Assembly: GCA_029204225.1 (NCBI GenBank)
Contig: CM055106.1
Span: forward strand, 42,488,368 to 42,552,367
From: Diphasiastrum complanatum
Taxonomy: Eukaryota > Streptophyta > Lycopodiopsida > Lycopodiales > Lycopodiaceae
Direction: 5' to 3'
DNA: 64,000 bases
The translations under genes were made by a program, and so were the position numbers. Below are positions 1 through 12,244 of this stretch, piece after piece. Numbering within the stretch: position 1 is the first letter of the stretch; each line of letters opens with the position of its first letter. A model generated the notes under the pieces. That model did not search any database. It saw only the letters and a list, made by a program, of their open reading frames with translations, and had not been told where the DNA came from.

Positions 1-59
1 GATCTCGACTATCCTTCTGGCAAAGTCAATCTTGTTGTCTGTCATAGCTGCATCCTTGG

Positions 60-1060
60 AAAGTAGACTAGGATTCCTTTTAGATCGAGTTATAGGTATG
101 CAACAAAAGGTCTATTAGATGTTGTTCATTCAAATATATGGACCTATGCAAAATCCTTCATTGCTAGATGCAAAGTATTTCATTACTCTTATTAATGAAT
201 TTTTCAAAAGAATAGTTGTTTACTTTATTAAGCAAAAACCAAAGGCTTTCGTCAAGTTTAGACAATTCAAAGAGCATGCAGAAAATCAAACTGGCAAACG
301 AATTGAAGCAATGAGGTCCGACAATGGGGGAGAATATGTTTCCATTAAATTCAAGGAGTATTGTCTTAACAATGGCATTGAGCAACAATACATTACCTCA
401 TATTTGCCTCAATTAAATGGTCTTGTTAAGAGAAAGAATAGAACCTAGTCGAATCGGCAAAGTGCATGTTATCACAAGCAACACTTTCGAAGTCCTTCTG
501 GGCTGAAGCTGTTTCAATAGCAACATGTATTCAGAACAAATGTCCTACTAAAGGTCTCTTCAGACAAAACACCATTCCAAGTTTGGATAGGTACCAAACC
601 TTCTTTATCGAACTTAAAAGTTTTTGGATGTATTGCTTATGTGTAGATTCCTCATGATCTCATAAGGAAACTCGACTTATAGAGTATCAAATGTATTTTC
701 ATTAACTACACTACTTTAGATCAAGCTTACAAGTTGTTCGATCCTATCGAAACAAAAAAATTTGTTAGCCGGAATGTCATCTTCATCGAAGATCAGTTTA
801 TCGACCTCAAGGGAAAAGCTAAGCCCATGTAGTCGACTTGTCTGACTCGTCCGACATATTGAACTTCGAGGTTCCTCAGTCGACTATTCTCATTGAAGGT
901 CCAAGCTCATCTACTTTCAGTGAACAACATATCAATGACAAATCCAAAGATGATGATGTTGCAGTTCAGCAACTATAGTATGATGAAAATGATCAACTTC
1001 CTCTATTCCCCAGAGAAGATCATCAAGAACTAGCAGACCACTTATAAGGTATCTCGATGA
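60..1060 (+). pseudogene. pol: copia integrase core and C-terminal region (decayed)
   Basis: The frame at 119-448 reads as a copia integrase core. It has a start resembling HSNIYGPM at the first catalytic Asp region (the Asp itself is replaced by Asn), the second catalytic Asp in MRSDNGGEY, and a remnant of the region around the catalytic Glu near NGLVKRKNRT, where the usual Glu-Arg is Lys-Arg. The following frame (466-657) continues with the conserved SFWAEAV segment after a stop and frameshift, and recognisable copia sequence trails to about 1060 with more stops. At least two of the three catalytic acidic residues are changed, so integrase is inactive. Confidence 0.75.
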
Positions 1061-1084
1061 GTCTGTAGCTTACCTTGTTCATGA

Positions 1085-1960
1085 GTCGACGACTGTCGAA
1101 GAGGCACTCAGTCAGCCCGATTCCGATCTGTGGAAAGAAGCTATGGATAAAGAGTATTTATCTCTTATCAAGAACCAGACATGGACACTTGTCGAATTAC
1201 ATGCTAGCAGAAATGTAGTTGATTGCAAATGGATTTGCAAAATCAAATACAAAACAGACGAAAGCATCAACAGAAGAAAAGTCTGACTTGTCACTAGAGG
1301 ATTTGAGTCAGGTATGCAACGTCGATTACACTAAGACCTTCAATCCAATAGTCAAGCATTCTTCTATTTGACTTTTATTATCGTTTGCTGCTGCAATAGA
1401 CTTGGAAATACATCAAATAGATGTATGGACATCATATCTTAATGGAGTCATTGAAAAAGACATTTACATGGTGCAACCCAAAGGTTATATTATCGAAGGT
1501 AAACACAATCATGTGTGTAAACTCCATAAGGCACTTTATGGCTTGAAACGATTCTGCTCGAGCATGGTTTTAGAAGATCAATACTTTTCTTATTGATCAC
1601 GGCTATGAATCAAACTCTTTTGATTCAAATGTTTACTGCAAGACGATAGGCTTTTATCATTATTACCTTATATGTAGACGACACATTGCTCTTTGGCAAC
1701 AATATCGATCTGATAAAAAAAGACAAGACAATACTATCTTCTCAATTCAACATGACCTATCTGGGCGAAGCTCATTTCTGCCTAGGTATACAAATCCATG
1801 GATGCAGAAATCAGAAACCGATCTACATTCCTCAACATAGGTACATCTACAATATATTAGTCAGATATAATCTGGTTAATTACAAGTAGCATTTTCACCA
1901 ACGAAACCAGGTCTCAAATTGTCAAAGGACCAATGTCCTTTTTATACGTATAGGAGATAG
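1085..1960 (+). pseudogene. pol: copia reverse transcriptase (broken)
   Basis: Plus-strand frames spell the copia RT domain in order: the EALSQPDSDLWKEAMDKE segment, the CKWICKIKYKTDESI segment, then QIDVWTSYLNGVIEKDIYM near 1402, the KALYGLK motif near 1540, and the catalytic LYVDD box at about 1671-1685. The domain continues through YLGEAHFCLGIQI to about 1950. It is split by stops and frameshifts near 1285, 1590 and 1890. RNase H, normally directly downstream, is displaced to 3459 by the nested antisense insertion. Confidence 0.85.
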
Positions 1961-1975
1961 AAAGGTGTAACTAAT

Positions 1976-3458
1976 GAAGTTTGGATGAAAACTTCACTTT
2001 TCAAATCTGATTTTCAGATTTACAAGTCTGAAAAATAGAATGTCAAAATGAAAATCAGAACTTCAAACACTTCATTTATGCAAAAAAACACTAGTTTTGA
2101 TCAAAACACATAGCTAGAATCAATTTTTTTGCAAAAAATGGTTTGTGTATGTAGAGGAGGACTTCCTCTAACCATCCCATAAATCCCTTTTTAGACCTTT
2201 TAGAAACCCAAAGCCTACTTTAAAACTTCTCTAGCATGATAAAATATCAGTCCCTAAACAATTCTATAAGCATCACTATCTTCCAAAGAGAACTAGATTC
2301 ATTGGGTACTTCAACTACAAGCTTCCTACAACAAAAATCATCCCCAAAGAAAAAAAATTAGTTGGTGATCTTAATAGAACTTGAAAAAGGTTAGAAAGAT
2401 TATCATCCTTTGTCTAGCTCTAATACCACTTTTACAAGTAGAAGTGAGGAAGTCCTCCAAATCCAAGGTAGAGCCTCCAAATGTCCTCCAAGCAACTTGC
2501 AAGCTCTAAAATGCTCCCCAACTCCAAGCTAGGATGCCCCCATCTATGTCCATACTCTTAAACACAAAGATAGATAACAAGCTGGCCTCAAGTATTCACC
2601 ACCCAACCATAGCTAGATCCAAGCTCCAAGCAAGACCTATCTAGCACCCCCTTGCTAACCATAAACAAATCACAAGCATACCACAACAGACTATAGCATA
2701 CTCAAGATCCAAACCCTAATTATGGCCCATACCATAAGCAAGATCCAAACTCTAAGCATACTACACACAAAAAAGTACTTTACACACTAGAGCATAAGCA
2801 AAGCAAGCAAGAGAGATCTCTCCTCCTCCCAATGGGTGCCCTACTACCCTCATATAGATGGCCCATGAACTCCTCCACTACACTATGGAGTTCCATGCCC
2901 ATCCAATGAGAGAGAAAGAAGCCTAAGGGAGTTAAAGTACTTCCAAGAACCTCCATAGGCTTATGGAAAGTCAAGCGACTCCTCCCATAACCTATGACTC
3001 TCTGAATGCCTTTCTTGTGGGAGTTGGGAACTCATTGGACCCATTAGAAGTGTGCCCTCCTACTAGGTCCCAATGCCCAAATTCTGCATGTATACTTTGG
3101 TCCTAGACCATTAAAGTGATATGGTTCAAGGTTGAGGCCCAAGGTTTAGAAAAATAGTCATCCAATGACTTTCTAACACCTCTCTAGGTTCCATACCTCC
3201 ATCCAAGGCATAGACACCTACTTGTCCTTAACGAAGGACACTAGTACTCTAATCTAAGGCACCTACCCTTAATCATAAAGGTACCTCTTATCCAAGGGTC
3301 ACTTGACTCCATACCTTTGACCAAGGTATAGTCACTTGTCTGTCCTTATCCAAAGGCACATACCCTTCATCCCAAGGATAACCCTTATCCAAAGGCACAT
3401 ACCCTTAATCCTAAGGACGCTCGTAAATCCACTTCTAAATTTACATTCTTCGTCAACA
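1976..3458 (-). mobile_element. Nested antisense LTR-retrotransposon fragment (LTR + PBS + leader)
   Basis: This block separates the copia RT from its RNase H. Read on the minus strand it begins with TGTTGACGAAG at 3458 and carries a primer-binding site TGGTATTAGAGC at 2428-2417, complementary to initiator tRNA-Met. I place its LTR at about 2432-3458 (roughly 1.03 kb) followed by about 440 bp of untranslated leader to about 1976, where it is cut off. Inside the LTR, at about 3290-3420, are short tandem repeats with a core like CTTATCCAAAGGCACATACC. No coding frame is visible. The inner LTR edge is uncertain by a few bases. Confidence 0.6.
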
Positions 3459-3959
3459 ATGGTCCTATTTCCTGGAACAGCCGTAAGCAATCTTCGATAA
3501 CTCTATCTTCTACTGAATCAGAGTATATCGTAGCCTCACAAGCTACAAAGGAAGCAATTTGGTTGAGAAACTTATTTTCAGATATCTGTCTGAATCAATA
3601 TGCTCCGACATTATTATTTTGTGATAATCAAAGTGCCATCGCCTTGTCAATCAACCCTTTTCATTTTAGGAGTAAAACCAACGGGGTTGGCTTAGTTGGT
3701 TAGCTTGACATCCAAAGTTTCTTTGGTCTTAGGTTCGAGCCTCCCCTTGGAAACCAAGAAGCATTTTAGGAGTAAGCACATTGAACTCAAGTATCACTAT
3801 GTCAAAAACAAAGTTCTCAACAAAGAGGTCCGATTGCAGTACTCTCAAACGCAAGATATGATAGCAGATATTTTTACCAAAGCATTAAGCTTGGATACAC
3901 ACGGAAAGTTTTGTGTAGAACTAAGTTCAAAGGTTAAGACATTCATGGATTCAGATTAA
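3459..3959 (+). pseudogene. pol: copia RNase H, interrupted by a SINE
   Basis: The frame starts with NGPISWNSRKQSSITLSSTE, then SEYIVASQATKEAIWL, the FCDNQSAIALSINPFHF segment, and after the SINE resumes with RSKHIELKYHYVKNK and DMIADIFTKALS, the classic end of copia polyproteins. The coding frame ends at 3959, immediately before a purine tract and the LTR. Removing the 100-bp insertion (SINE plus one target copy) restores the uninterrupted reading across the insertion site, which shows the SINE came after the element had inserted. Confidence 0.85.
3676..3761 (+). mobile_element. tRNA-derived SINE, about 86 bp, with 14-bp target duplication
   Basis: The inserted sequence has a good RNA polymerase III A box (TGGCTTAGTTGG) and B box (GGTTCGAGCC), as in tRNA-derived SINEs. 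It is flanked by a perfect 14-bp direct repeat, CATTTTAGGAGTAA, at 3662-3675 and 3762-3775; the single-copy version is copia RNase H coding sequence. The same sequence occurs three times in tandem, inverted, at 53749-54064, confirming a mobile repeat family. There is no poly(A) tail. Confidence 0.85.
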
Positions 3960-3965
3960 GGGGAG
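3945..3965 (+). other. Polypurine tract of the copia element
   Basis: The purine-rich stretch AAGGGGAG directly precedes the TG that opens the putative 3' LTR and follows the end of the RNase H frame. It would prime plus-strand DNA synthesis. Confidence 0.6.
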
Positions 3966-4667
3966 TGTCGGACTATTCTCCTACTAATCGACTAATTGAC
4001 ATTCTAATCTTGCAAATATTTTCGTGTTTTTACACAGTTTGTATAACTACTCGAAAACGGCTCAAAGTGTCGACATTTTTGAGATTTTCATCTTTCGACA
4101 TTTTCTCTCACTTTGAAAAATGCCAAATGCCTCAAATGTTAAGGAAATAACGTTGGCAAAAACCTCGCATTGTTCGCAAGATAGTTTACGCTCATTTTTG
4201 CAAAGTGACAGTTACGTTCAAATCTGTAGACAGATTGTCTACAACCAAAGCCACCGACTTGCATTAATTTGTCAGCAAGTAATTATGAGAAGTCCTAGCT
4301 GGATGGATGTTAGCACATCACAACCGACTGGATGACGCATTTGACGACCTAATTGCTTAGTATAAATAGCTGTTCATATTCCTACATCTTACGGATAAAG
4401 ATCAATAATCAAGTATTGAATAGTTAGCATTCTCTCTCAACCCTACGAGCTTGGACACTCCTGAGCATTCTAGCTCACTTCTTTAGAGTTGATTAGAGAT
4501 TGCTATTGCGCTTACTAGTTATTATCAATAGTTGCACTTAATTCAGACTTATATTTAGTCACTCAAAGATAGCTTAGATAATGCGGCTTCGATCCACAAA
4601 CTTGTTGTACTCATTTATGTTTGTTTCATTTTCATACTGAATCAATATTATCGTCTTCTTGCATTCA
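3966..4667 (+). repeat. Putative 3' LTR of the copia element
   Basis: Begins TGTCGGAC right after the polypurine tract and is proposed to end in TTGCATTCA at 4667 (about 700 bp, TG...CA). A TATA-like AGTATAAATAG lies near 4360, where the LTR promoter would be expected. The other LTR is outside the window, so the 3' boundary and target duplication cannot be verified. Confidence 0.5.
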
Positions 4668-5154
4668 GGTTTGTATTGAAATGTATTTATTTATGTAGTT
4701 CTTCGCGATTGATTATTTGTCTAATAATTCAATGCTTTAATGTTTGGCTATGTAATCAATGTAGTACTAATGATTTCAAAGTTAGTTACTATAAGATTGA
4801 AAACGTGATTTCTATCACTATTGTTTTGTTCGAAATTGATAGGCGTAGTCATGCATAGAGAAAGAAAAAGATAGTTTATTCCACTACGCACGACAAGTTT
4901 TAATTCTTGTCGTTCCATTAGAGAAACTTAGAGCCCGAAGAGGGCCTTTGAAAAAGATGTTTTTTTTATTTTTTTTCTTATTTTCGTTGCCATGTAGACC
5001 AATTGAAACCTTGAAATCGGAGTTCTATGTAACATAGAAGTTTCCAAATATAAATAAAAACTTTTAAAATATATTGCTGTTTCGTCGGGCAACATGTGGA
5101 AATGTTATTGGTTGATGAGGCCTGCCCTTCCAGCTCATCACTGCACTAGACACT
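4668..5154. other. Non-coding, no gene seen
   Basis: AT-rich sequence with scattered stops in all frames. Nothing recognisable between the copia LTR and the following gypsy fragment. Confidence 0.6.
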
Positions 5155-6150
5155 GTGGACTGTGCTGATGCCAATCGATGTTGTATCGAAACTGCTATAA
5201 AAAATGTGGATATTCTCCCATCTTCTACAAACATTGACACACCCATCATCCCACTTATGATGATTGACCTGATTCCTATAGCTTGGTGCCCAGGAGAACC
5301 TAGCGTCTCTACCGCCCATGTTTCGGAAGAAAGTATTCTTTCCATGGATGATGTAGAAATGACGAATGAACATGTCCTCCTATATCTAGATGCCCAACCT
5401 TATCCACCAAAAGCAATTCCTCAGGAGATCAAATCACCAAGACCATTGGCTCATGTCCAACTAACATCCAAAGTACCCAACACACAAGCGTATAGGCCAC
5501 CCAAACTATACACATGGGATGTGTATCCAGACGAACTCTGGGATACAATCGACGTTGACATGATAAGTGAGGCCACAACACCACCCTCTCAAAAACCACA
5601 AAAACCTTGGTTACAAAAAAATAAAATTATTGATACAAAATTAACCGAGCGTCAAAAACAGATGCATGAGAAGCTTAAACAGCCGATTAAGCCCTTGTCT
5701 AAGGAGACAGAATCCAAACATTTAGACCAAGCTTCCACGTCTGTTTGTGACTCAACAAAAATAATTTCCAAAGTTCTAGAAAACTTTGTGGAACCACCTT
5801 TCGATCTCCCACAAAAATTTACAGATTTTACACTGGATGACGTTGTTATCCAGTTACCACAGCCACATCGGGGACCTATACCAAGTTCCAACTCTTTTGA
5901 AGGGCCAGCTAAAACGATGCCATTAAACCTTAAAGATCCTGACGAGGAGATGGATCGACTAGTTCATGTTGGTGCACACCTTTCATTTGAACAACTTTCT
6001 GATTTGGAAACTTTACTTCGCAAATACAGGGATGTATTTGCATGGAACTATACATAAATGAAAGGAATTCCACCTGAAGTAGTCGTTCATATGATTCCTT
6101 TGGAAGATAACGCTAAGCCTATTCGGACTAAACCTTACAAGAGTAACACC
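5155..6150 (+). pseudogene. pol: Ty3/gypsy polyprotein fragment just upstream of and into RT
   Basis: A 300-codon open frame ends with LETLLRKYRDVFAWNYT, the conserved segment that precedes the gypsy reverse transcriptase, then a TAA stop. After the stop the same frame continues with MKGIPPEVVVHMIPLEDNAK and PIRTKPYK, where homology ends abruptly at about 6150. The upstream part has no recognisable domain and probably corresponds to the linker after protease. RT, RNase H and integrase are absent here. A gypsy RT/RNase H fragment of similar type lies at 29660-31960, but nothing links the two physically. Confidence 0.75.
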
Positions 6151-6387
6151 ATCTCTCCCTCTGTTGGATTATCTCATGCAAGACAAATGATTTATGCACA
6201 TGCATAGACTTTGATGTTTCAATATTTCCTTGCATGCCGAGAGAATCCATGCATACAAGTCCGTTAGTATAGAAGTCATGTGTACATTCGTCCTTTCTTG
6301 ATTCACTTAAAACACCCAAACTAAGTGATTGCTGAAAGTCTACAACAGTTACTAGCAACACTAAGAGTTAGGGTTAGTTATAGGTTT

Positions 6388-6780
<393 letters not shown>

Positions 6781-7676
6781 GATAATATTTTAAACATGTT
6801 TTGTATCTAATTTAAGATGAACTCTACCATCAACACCCACAAAAAAATTGACGGCATGTTTCTAGAGATAATGAGACATTTTTCCAAAGAGAATCTTACT
6901 CTGGGCGAAATCAAAATTTTCAACATTGAGGTAAATGTTTAGCATTTTACACATCATCTATATTGTTCTGAACATATTCGCACGCTTTCAACGCTTATGT
7001 GTCCCAATCAATGGTGTCCATCTGTGATGAACTGTAACAATGGTTGACAGACGAAAATTGTTTTTGCCTTTTCCAGTCAAATTTTTGTGATTGTCAAAAA
7101 TCCCACCAGACAGAAAAAATGATTGTGATTGGACCACAGTTACTGCCCGAATACTCTTTTGCTACCCATATTTGTAAACTCGAGGTTGATTTGATGTCAA
7201 TAGTTGTAAATTGTAGTTAACTAATTCTTGTAGTTTAGGAACTTCTTGTCACTCTTAGGTATACCTCTCATTATCTTCCATTTTTTTCTCTGTGTTCTTA
7301 TCTTCCATAGACATATTTTGGATTGTCTTTCATAGGTATACCTCTCATTATCTTCATTCTCTCCATTCTCAGCCTGCGTAGACATATTTTGGAGTATTGG
7401 CTATACATAATCGGAGACCAAGAGGAACCATTGATGCAATCAATATTTGCAATAAAAAAAAATGCATAAGATCAATAGATACCAAGAATATATTGTAAAT
7501 ATCAATGGATCTTGATGCAGCCTTTCGAAAAAGGCTCTTTCCAAAAAAGAAAAGAATTAGATAACATATATAGAAGCTCTTGGAAAGGCTAGATAATGGA
7601 TTTTAAAGTATTAGTTGCTGGTCAATCTATCACGAAAGTTTTAGTTCAGCATGCTTATCTTCACAAAGAACTCAAC
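6781..7676. other. Non-coding, no gene seen
   Basis: No long frame, RNA gene or repeat identified. A short GGTATACCTCTCATTATCTTC-like phrase occurs twice near 7257 and 7335, a small local duplication. Confidence 0.6.
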
Positions 7677-8186
7677 TGTTATGTCCATGACCAGTACATA
7701 GGATACAATATACTCCTAGTCTTGGATACACGATACTCCAATGAAACAAGCTGTTAGTTATGCCACGTCATACTAGACGGAAAGTAACTAATATCCTTGT
7801 GAGGCCCATAACACACTAAATGGAATTTAGACAAGGTAATGAGACAGTGTATGCATGTGTAGAGTTATCAATAGCAATTCTATGGTCCATGCATAGGACT
7901 CTATTCTAGGTGAATCTATGTATAGGAAACATAGGGCTATGCATGGCTATGTGCCCAAGATGCTTTTGGCTCTATATAAGAGGTCCAAACTCGCCCTACT
8001 ACACATCATGGTTATTGATTCATTGCCAGGCTCTCACTCTACTTTCATGCTTCTTGTTCCTTGGCTTGGAGGTGAGGCTTCTAGAGATTGATTGGATGCT
8101 TCTACTTGGTTGGGTGGTTTCTCCACAGTGTGTTATCCTTTTGTGTTTAGGATTTGTAAGCCGGAAATAAAGGAGCTTCCCTTATA
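7677..8186 (+). repeat. 5' LTR of the chromovirus
   Basis: Begins TGTTATGTCC and ends CCCTTATA just before the primer-binding site, about 510 bp. The first 93 bp recur at 14503, and the last 360 bp recur at 62378-62748. A TATA-like CTCTATATAAGAGG near 7970 is a plausible promoter. The LTR at 59065 belongs to a related subfamily, sharing TGTTAYGTCCAT and later blocks. Confidence 0.85.
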
Positions 8187-8187
8187 G

Positions 8188-8200
8188 TGGTATTAGAGCA
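8188..8200 (+). other. Primer-binding site, initiator tRNA-Met type
   Basis: TGGTATTAGAGCA, one change from the usual plant TGGTATCAGAGC, two bases after the LTR. Confidence 0.85.
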
Positions 8201-9946
8201 AGGCTTACAAGCTTGGAGAGGTGGTGCTTTTCATTGGAGCTTGGTGGTATTCAACTAGTATTCTCATCCAAGGAGAGGAGCAAGGTTGCAAGTTGGTGGA
8301 TCTTCCCAAATTCAATTTGCATGTTCCATATCTCTCTCAAATTCATTGTAGTTTATGGAGAATTGTGCTAGGAAATCAATTTTGGTGTCTTTTTTGGAGT
8401 TTTAGCATGTGTAGCTCAAAACTAGTGAAGGATCTGAAATTTCCAGCAAGTTAATTCACTTTGACATAGTTGAAATTTAGTTTGCATGTTGGATCTTCCC
8501 ATGTATTTGGATTCTAGGCTCTTTTGTGGCCAAATTTGGCTTGTTTTCCATGTTTTTGGCACAAAATGAAGGGTAGAATTCAAAATCCAGCAAGATCAGA
8601 TCAATTGATTGGTTGTAACTCTGTATTTTGGATTGCATGTGGATTTGGAAAACGTTGTTGCCATTAATTTCCAATTGTGCATGGTGAAAAAACCTAGAAA
8701 GGGCTAAAATTCATGATTTTTGCTTGTTTTTTCATAAAATTGGATGGTAGGAGGTTGTTGAACATCAATTGAGGCTGGAAAAAGATGAATCATAGTCTTT
8801 TGAAGCTGTCCTAGAAGTGCCAAGAATTTCAGCAATTGGGTTCGTAGGAAGTCAAAAAGTGTCAAAAATTGACCAATTTTGGTGAATTTTGGGGGATGGA
8901 TTTCTCTAAATCCATAAGGGGATAATTCTGGATTTTTTTCAGCATGATCTGTATTCCTTTTTACCTTCCTAGCAAGCTATCAGACCTGTAAATTGATGGG
9001 TAGAGGCTTATGTTTCAATTCCATCAAGTTTGTAGCAATTTTGACTTCTAGAAACCAAGAATTCATGGTTCTCAGCCCATACTGCTTCATAGGATCTGTA
9101 TGAGGGCTTCATGGAACTCTTAGAGACCATTTAAGACTGTTTGGATCATCACTTTACAGCTTGGTTGAGTGTTTGCACATTTTTTGACAATTTGGTGCAT
9201 CTTTCTATAGCTTAATTGGTTGTTCTGAACTCGCATGTGTGAGTCCTAGATTGCAGACTGACATGGCAACTGTCTTGTTCACTGAGTCTCCCTTTGTACT
9301 GAGCTTTACAGCACCCAATTTGGTGTCCTGTAGCCACATCTGAAGTTTTGCAATTTTGTGAGCAAAATTGGTAAAATTTTCAATTGTTCTGATTGCATGT
9401 ATGACAATTTCCTATTTTGAGGTACAGTGCTTGCATGGAATGTCTGCATGTGATTTCTCTGAGTGATTCTGACATGCATGAGTTGGTTAGATATGTTTTG
9501 AGTGGTCATACACATGTACTCTAAGGGTTAGATACAAAATTGGATTTTATAGCTAACAATTTCCGTAGAACTGAATTTTTTACGTAAAATTTCATAAAGT
9601 AAAAAATCAGTTTAATGTCACATGTGTTGCATGCCTGATGGACATTAATGAAGTAAAATTAAGAATCGAACAGTGAATCGAATTTTCGATTTTGATTGCT
9701 TAATAACTAACTGTGATTTCTTTATGAATTTTTAGAAAACGTAAAATTTAAAATAAATAAATAAAAGTGCGAAAAATTCGAAATTTTTAGTTTTTTCCAG
9801 TTTCTTGTAATGTCTATGAAATTGACTAAAAATAGTGATTTGATCATACTGGAGTCAATTTTAGTCAGTTTTTGGTCAACAGTACTTCACTATGAGTTAA
9901 TCAAATATTAACTAAATTTAGTAATTTACAGGATAGATATATCGAG
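8201..9946 (+). other. Long untranslated leader of the chromovirus
   Basis: About 1.75 kb between the primer-binding site and the gag start without a convincing frame. T-rich and rich in short upstream ATG frames. Such long leaders are known in plant gypsy elements; I see no packaging signal I could name. Confidence 0.6.
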
Positions 9947-10696
9947 ATGGCCAAAGAAACTTCAAATCAAGCTGCAAATCCAGGTGCACCATCTTATATG
10001 GTGATTTGTCAACAATTGAGTACAACACTCAATGACTTGAACAATCGTAATCAGATGAGAGATCTGCAAATGGTGGTTCTTTTGAATCAAGTCAAATTGA
10101 TGTCTTCACCCAATCTCGATTTTCAACAAGAGATTTACTCAGGCGAGAAGAAGGAGAAAAAACCTGAGGTCATCGAGGACTGGTTGGCCAAGTGGAGTAG
10201 TTACTTCGATCTGCACGGTGTTTCTGATGAGAAAAAAATTGAAAGTGTCGTGTTGTTCTTATGCGGCAAGGCGTCATCGTGGTGGCGAGATTTATCTGTG
10301 AAGCCAACTACTTGGGATGCATTTGCGAAAGTTTTCAAAAAAGCTTTTATAGTTGTTGATGATGTGGACTACTACCTAAAGTTCATGAACTACAAGATGG
10401 GTACAAAGAGTTTAGACTCTTATATCCAAGAATTCATGGAGCTATGGAATAGGGTTCCATCATTCGATGCGAAGTTGGCATTATGGCAGTTTGTCCTAGG
10501 TTTGCAAGCCGACTATCAGAACGAATGTAGGCGAAATGTGCTTCAAAGCCTCGAGGATGCGTTTCGGATTGTGAAAGCATATGATTCCACAGTGGTGGCA
10601 TCCAGGAAGCAATTTGTGCAAATTCCATCCACTTTGAAAACCAAGAAGGGTAAGAAGCGCGGTGTCCAGACCAAGCAAAATATGTTGACGAATTAG
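9947..10696 (+). pseudogene. gag: gag of the chromovirus
   Basis: 249 codons starting at the ATG in ATCGAGATGGCC. Residues about 74-170 form a retrotransposon gag (capsid) domain: VIEDWLAKWSSYFDLHG, then the LCGKASSWWRDL signature with Trp112-Trp113, then TWDAFAKVFKKAF and a FVLGLQ segment. A lysine-rich stretch and a stop end the frame. A zinc-knuckle remnant (CFVC with a downstream HMMKFCP in another frame, about 10785-10835) follows, so a small deletion has shifted the frame within the nucleocapsid. Gag would package the element RNA. Confidence 0.85.
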
Positions 10697-10894
10697 ATCA
10701 AGTAGCATTGGAACCCAAGAAGCCGAAGAGAAAGAGATTCAAGAAATCTATGTCCCGAGAAAAGGCTAAAAGAGAGAACTTATGTTTTGTCTGTAAGAAG
10801 ACATATGATGAAATTTTGTCCAGAAAGGAAGAAAGGGTCTGCTCACATGATAAAAATCCCAGGAGGCAATGGTAAGACTTTGGAAATTGACTAG

Positions 10895-11305
10895 ATGGAT
10901 TGTGAGTGTATATGTTCTTTTATTACTATTTCTTTCTTGTCTAATGAACTTTTTCATTTAATTGCCACAGTTAAAGATCAAGAAGTGAGTATTTTATTGG
11001 ACAGTGGTTCAACTCATAATTTTATTAATTCTTGTCTTGTGCAGAAACTCAGCTTGAAAACTGAAGCCAACAATCATAGATATAAACTTTATCTAGCTTC
11101 AGAAGCAGAGTTGGAGACTTGGAACGTAAAAGTCCCAAAGCTCCCAATTTTGGTGCAAGGACACACAAGATTAGTTAGTTTTCATGTTTTAGACCTAGCT
11201 CATACTGATTTAATTTTAGGTTACGAATGGTTATTCAGTAAATCGCCTTCTTTGTTAATTGATTTTGAGAAGCATGTTCTCACTTTCAAGGAGGGTGTAA
11301 GGTAG
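10895..11305 (+). pseudogene. pol: Aspartic protease of the chromovirus
   Basis: The 136-codon frame contains the retropepsin active site LLDSGSTHNFI (Asp36-Ser-Gly), and downstream DLILGYEWL, which matches the conserved second half (ILGM-D/E-WL) of gypsy proteases. It lies between gag and RT as expected but is separated from RT by stops at about 11303-11475, where a stretch of about 60 bp around TTATTTGACAATAATTTTG is duplicated. The catalytic triad itself is intact. Confidence 0.85.
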
Positions 11306-11477
11306 TTATATTATTTGACAATAATTTTGTACGTCCTTTGGATCAAATTTCTACAGTAGTTACATTATTTGGCAGTAATTTTGTACGTCCGTTGGATCAG
11401 ATTTCTACAATTAATAAAATGGAAGCATTGGATTATTCTGATTATGAAGTTTTTTTTCAATTTATGCTATTCTAGTT

Positions 11478-12240
11478 GTGGATGTTCCTGAAATGAATCT
11501 AAATGGTTGTGAATTCTCAACAATTCTTAACTTAGTAAATTTAAATCATGAACAAGCAGTGAAAAAACAAATCATAAATGAATTTAGGGATATTTTTCCA
11601 TTTGAATTACCTCATGGTTTATCACCATCTAGGTCAGTAGACCACATGATTGAGTTAATTCCAAGAGATCAACCTGTCTCTAGACAAATTTATAGGTTCT
11701 CTCCGAAAGAGGAGATAGAGATTTCAAATCAAATAGAAGACTATCTGAGGATGGGACATATACAACCTAGTAAATCACTATGGGGTGCTCATGTTCTTCT
11801 TAAAGTGAAGAAAGATGGAGGTTTTCGGATGTGTGTGGATTACAAGGGCCTTAATAAAGTGATTATAAAAAATAAATATCCATTACCCATAATGAAGGAC
11901 CTTGTAGATCGCTTGGGTGGAGCACGGTATTTCACCAAGATAGATCTCAAGACAGGGTACTATAAAATAAGAATTAAGTCAGAAGATGTCCAAAAGACAG
12001 GATTTCGTTCTAGACCTGGTCATTATGAATTTCTAGTATTGCCATTTGGATTAATGAATGCTCCAACAACATTCCAACAAATGATGAATGATTTATTTCA
12101 TCCATATTTGGGGAAGTTTGTGGTAGTATTCGTAGACGACATTCTCATTTACAGTAAATCATTGGTGGAACACGTAGAACACTTAAAACTCATCTTGATG
12201 AAGCTCCGTCGGGAGTTACTCTATGCTAAAGATCCAAGTG
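11478..12240 (+). pseudogene. pol: Reverse transcriptase of the chromovirus
   Basis: The frame shows all main gypsy RT blocks: [39 protein letters not shown] with catalytic Asp156, [18 protein letters not shown], and the catalytic box [13 protein letters not shown] with Asp220-Asp221. Near position 12235 the frame shifts, so the open frame runs into unrelated residues until 12290 while RNase H continues in a second frame from 12260. The polymerase core is otherwise complete and catalytic residues are preserved. Confidence 0.9.
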
Positions 12241-12244
12241 TGAA

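Larger units (their letters stand above)
1..4667 (+). mobile_element. Ty1/copia LTR retrotransposon, degenerate, 3' two thirds
   Basis: Reading left to right on the plus strand are an integrase core, the integrase C-terminal part, a copia reverse transcriptase with a YVDD box, RNase H, a purine tract and a probable 3' LTR. This integrase-before-RT order defines the copia superfamily. The 5' LTR, gag and protease lie before the window. The element is dead: several stops and frameshifts, an antisense LTR fragment inserted at about 1976-3458, and a SINE inserted at 3676-3761. Without the insertions the coding parts align in the usual order and spacing. Confidence 0.85.

Noticed and set aside
3696-3959. 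87-codon frame treated as one gene
   Set aside because: A chimera of SINE sequence and the copia RNase H end.
7910-8170. 86-codon frame also found at 62470 as a conserved gene
   Set aside because: Similarity is explained by both lying in copies of the same LTR.
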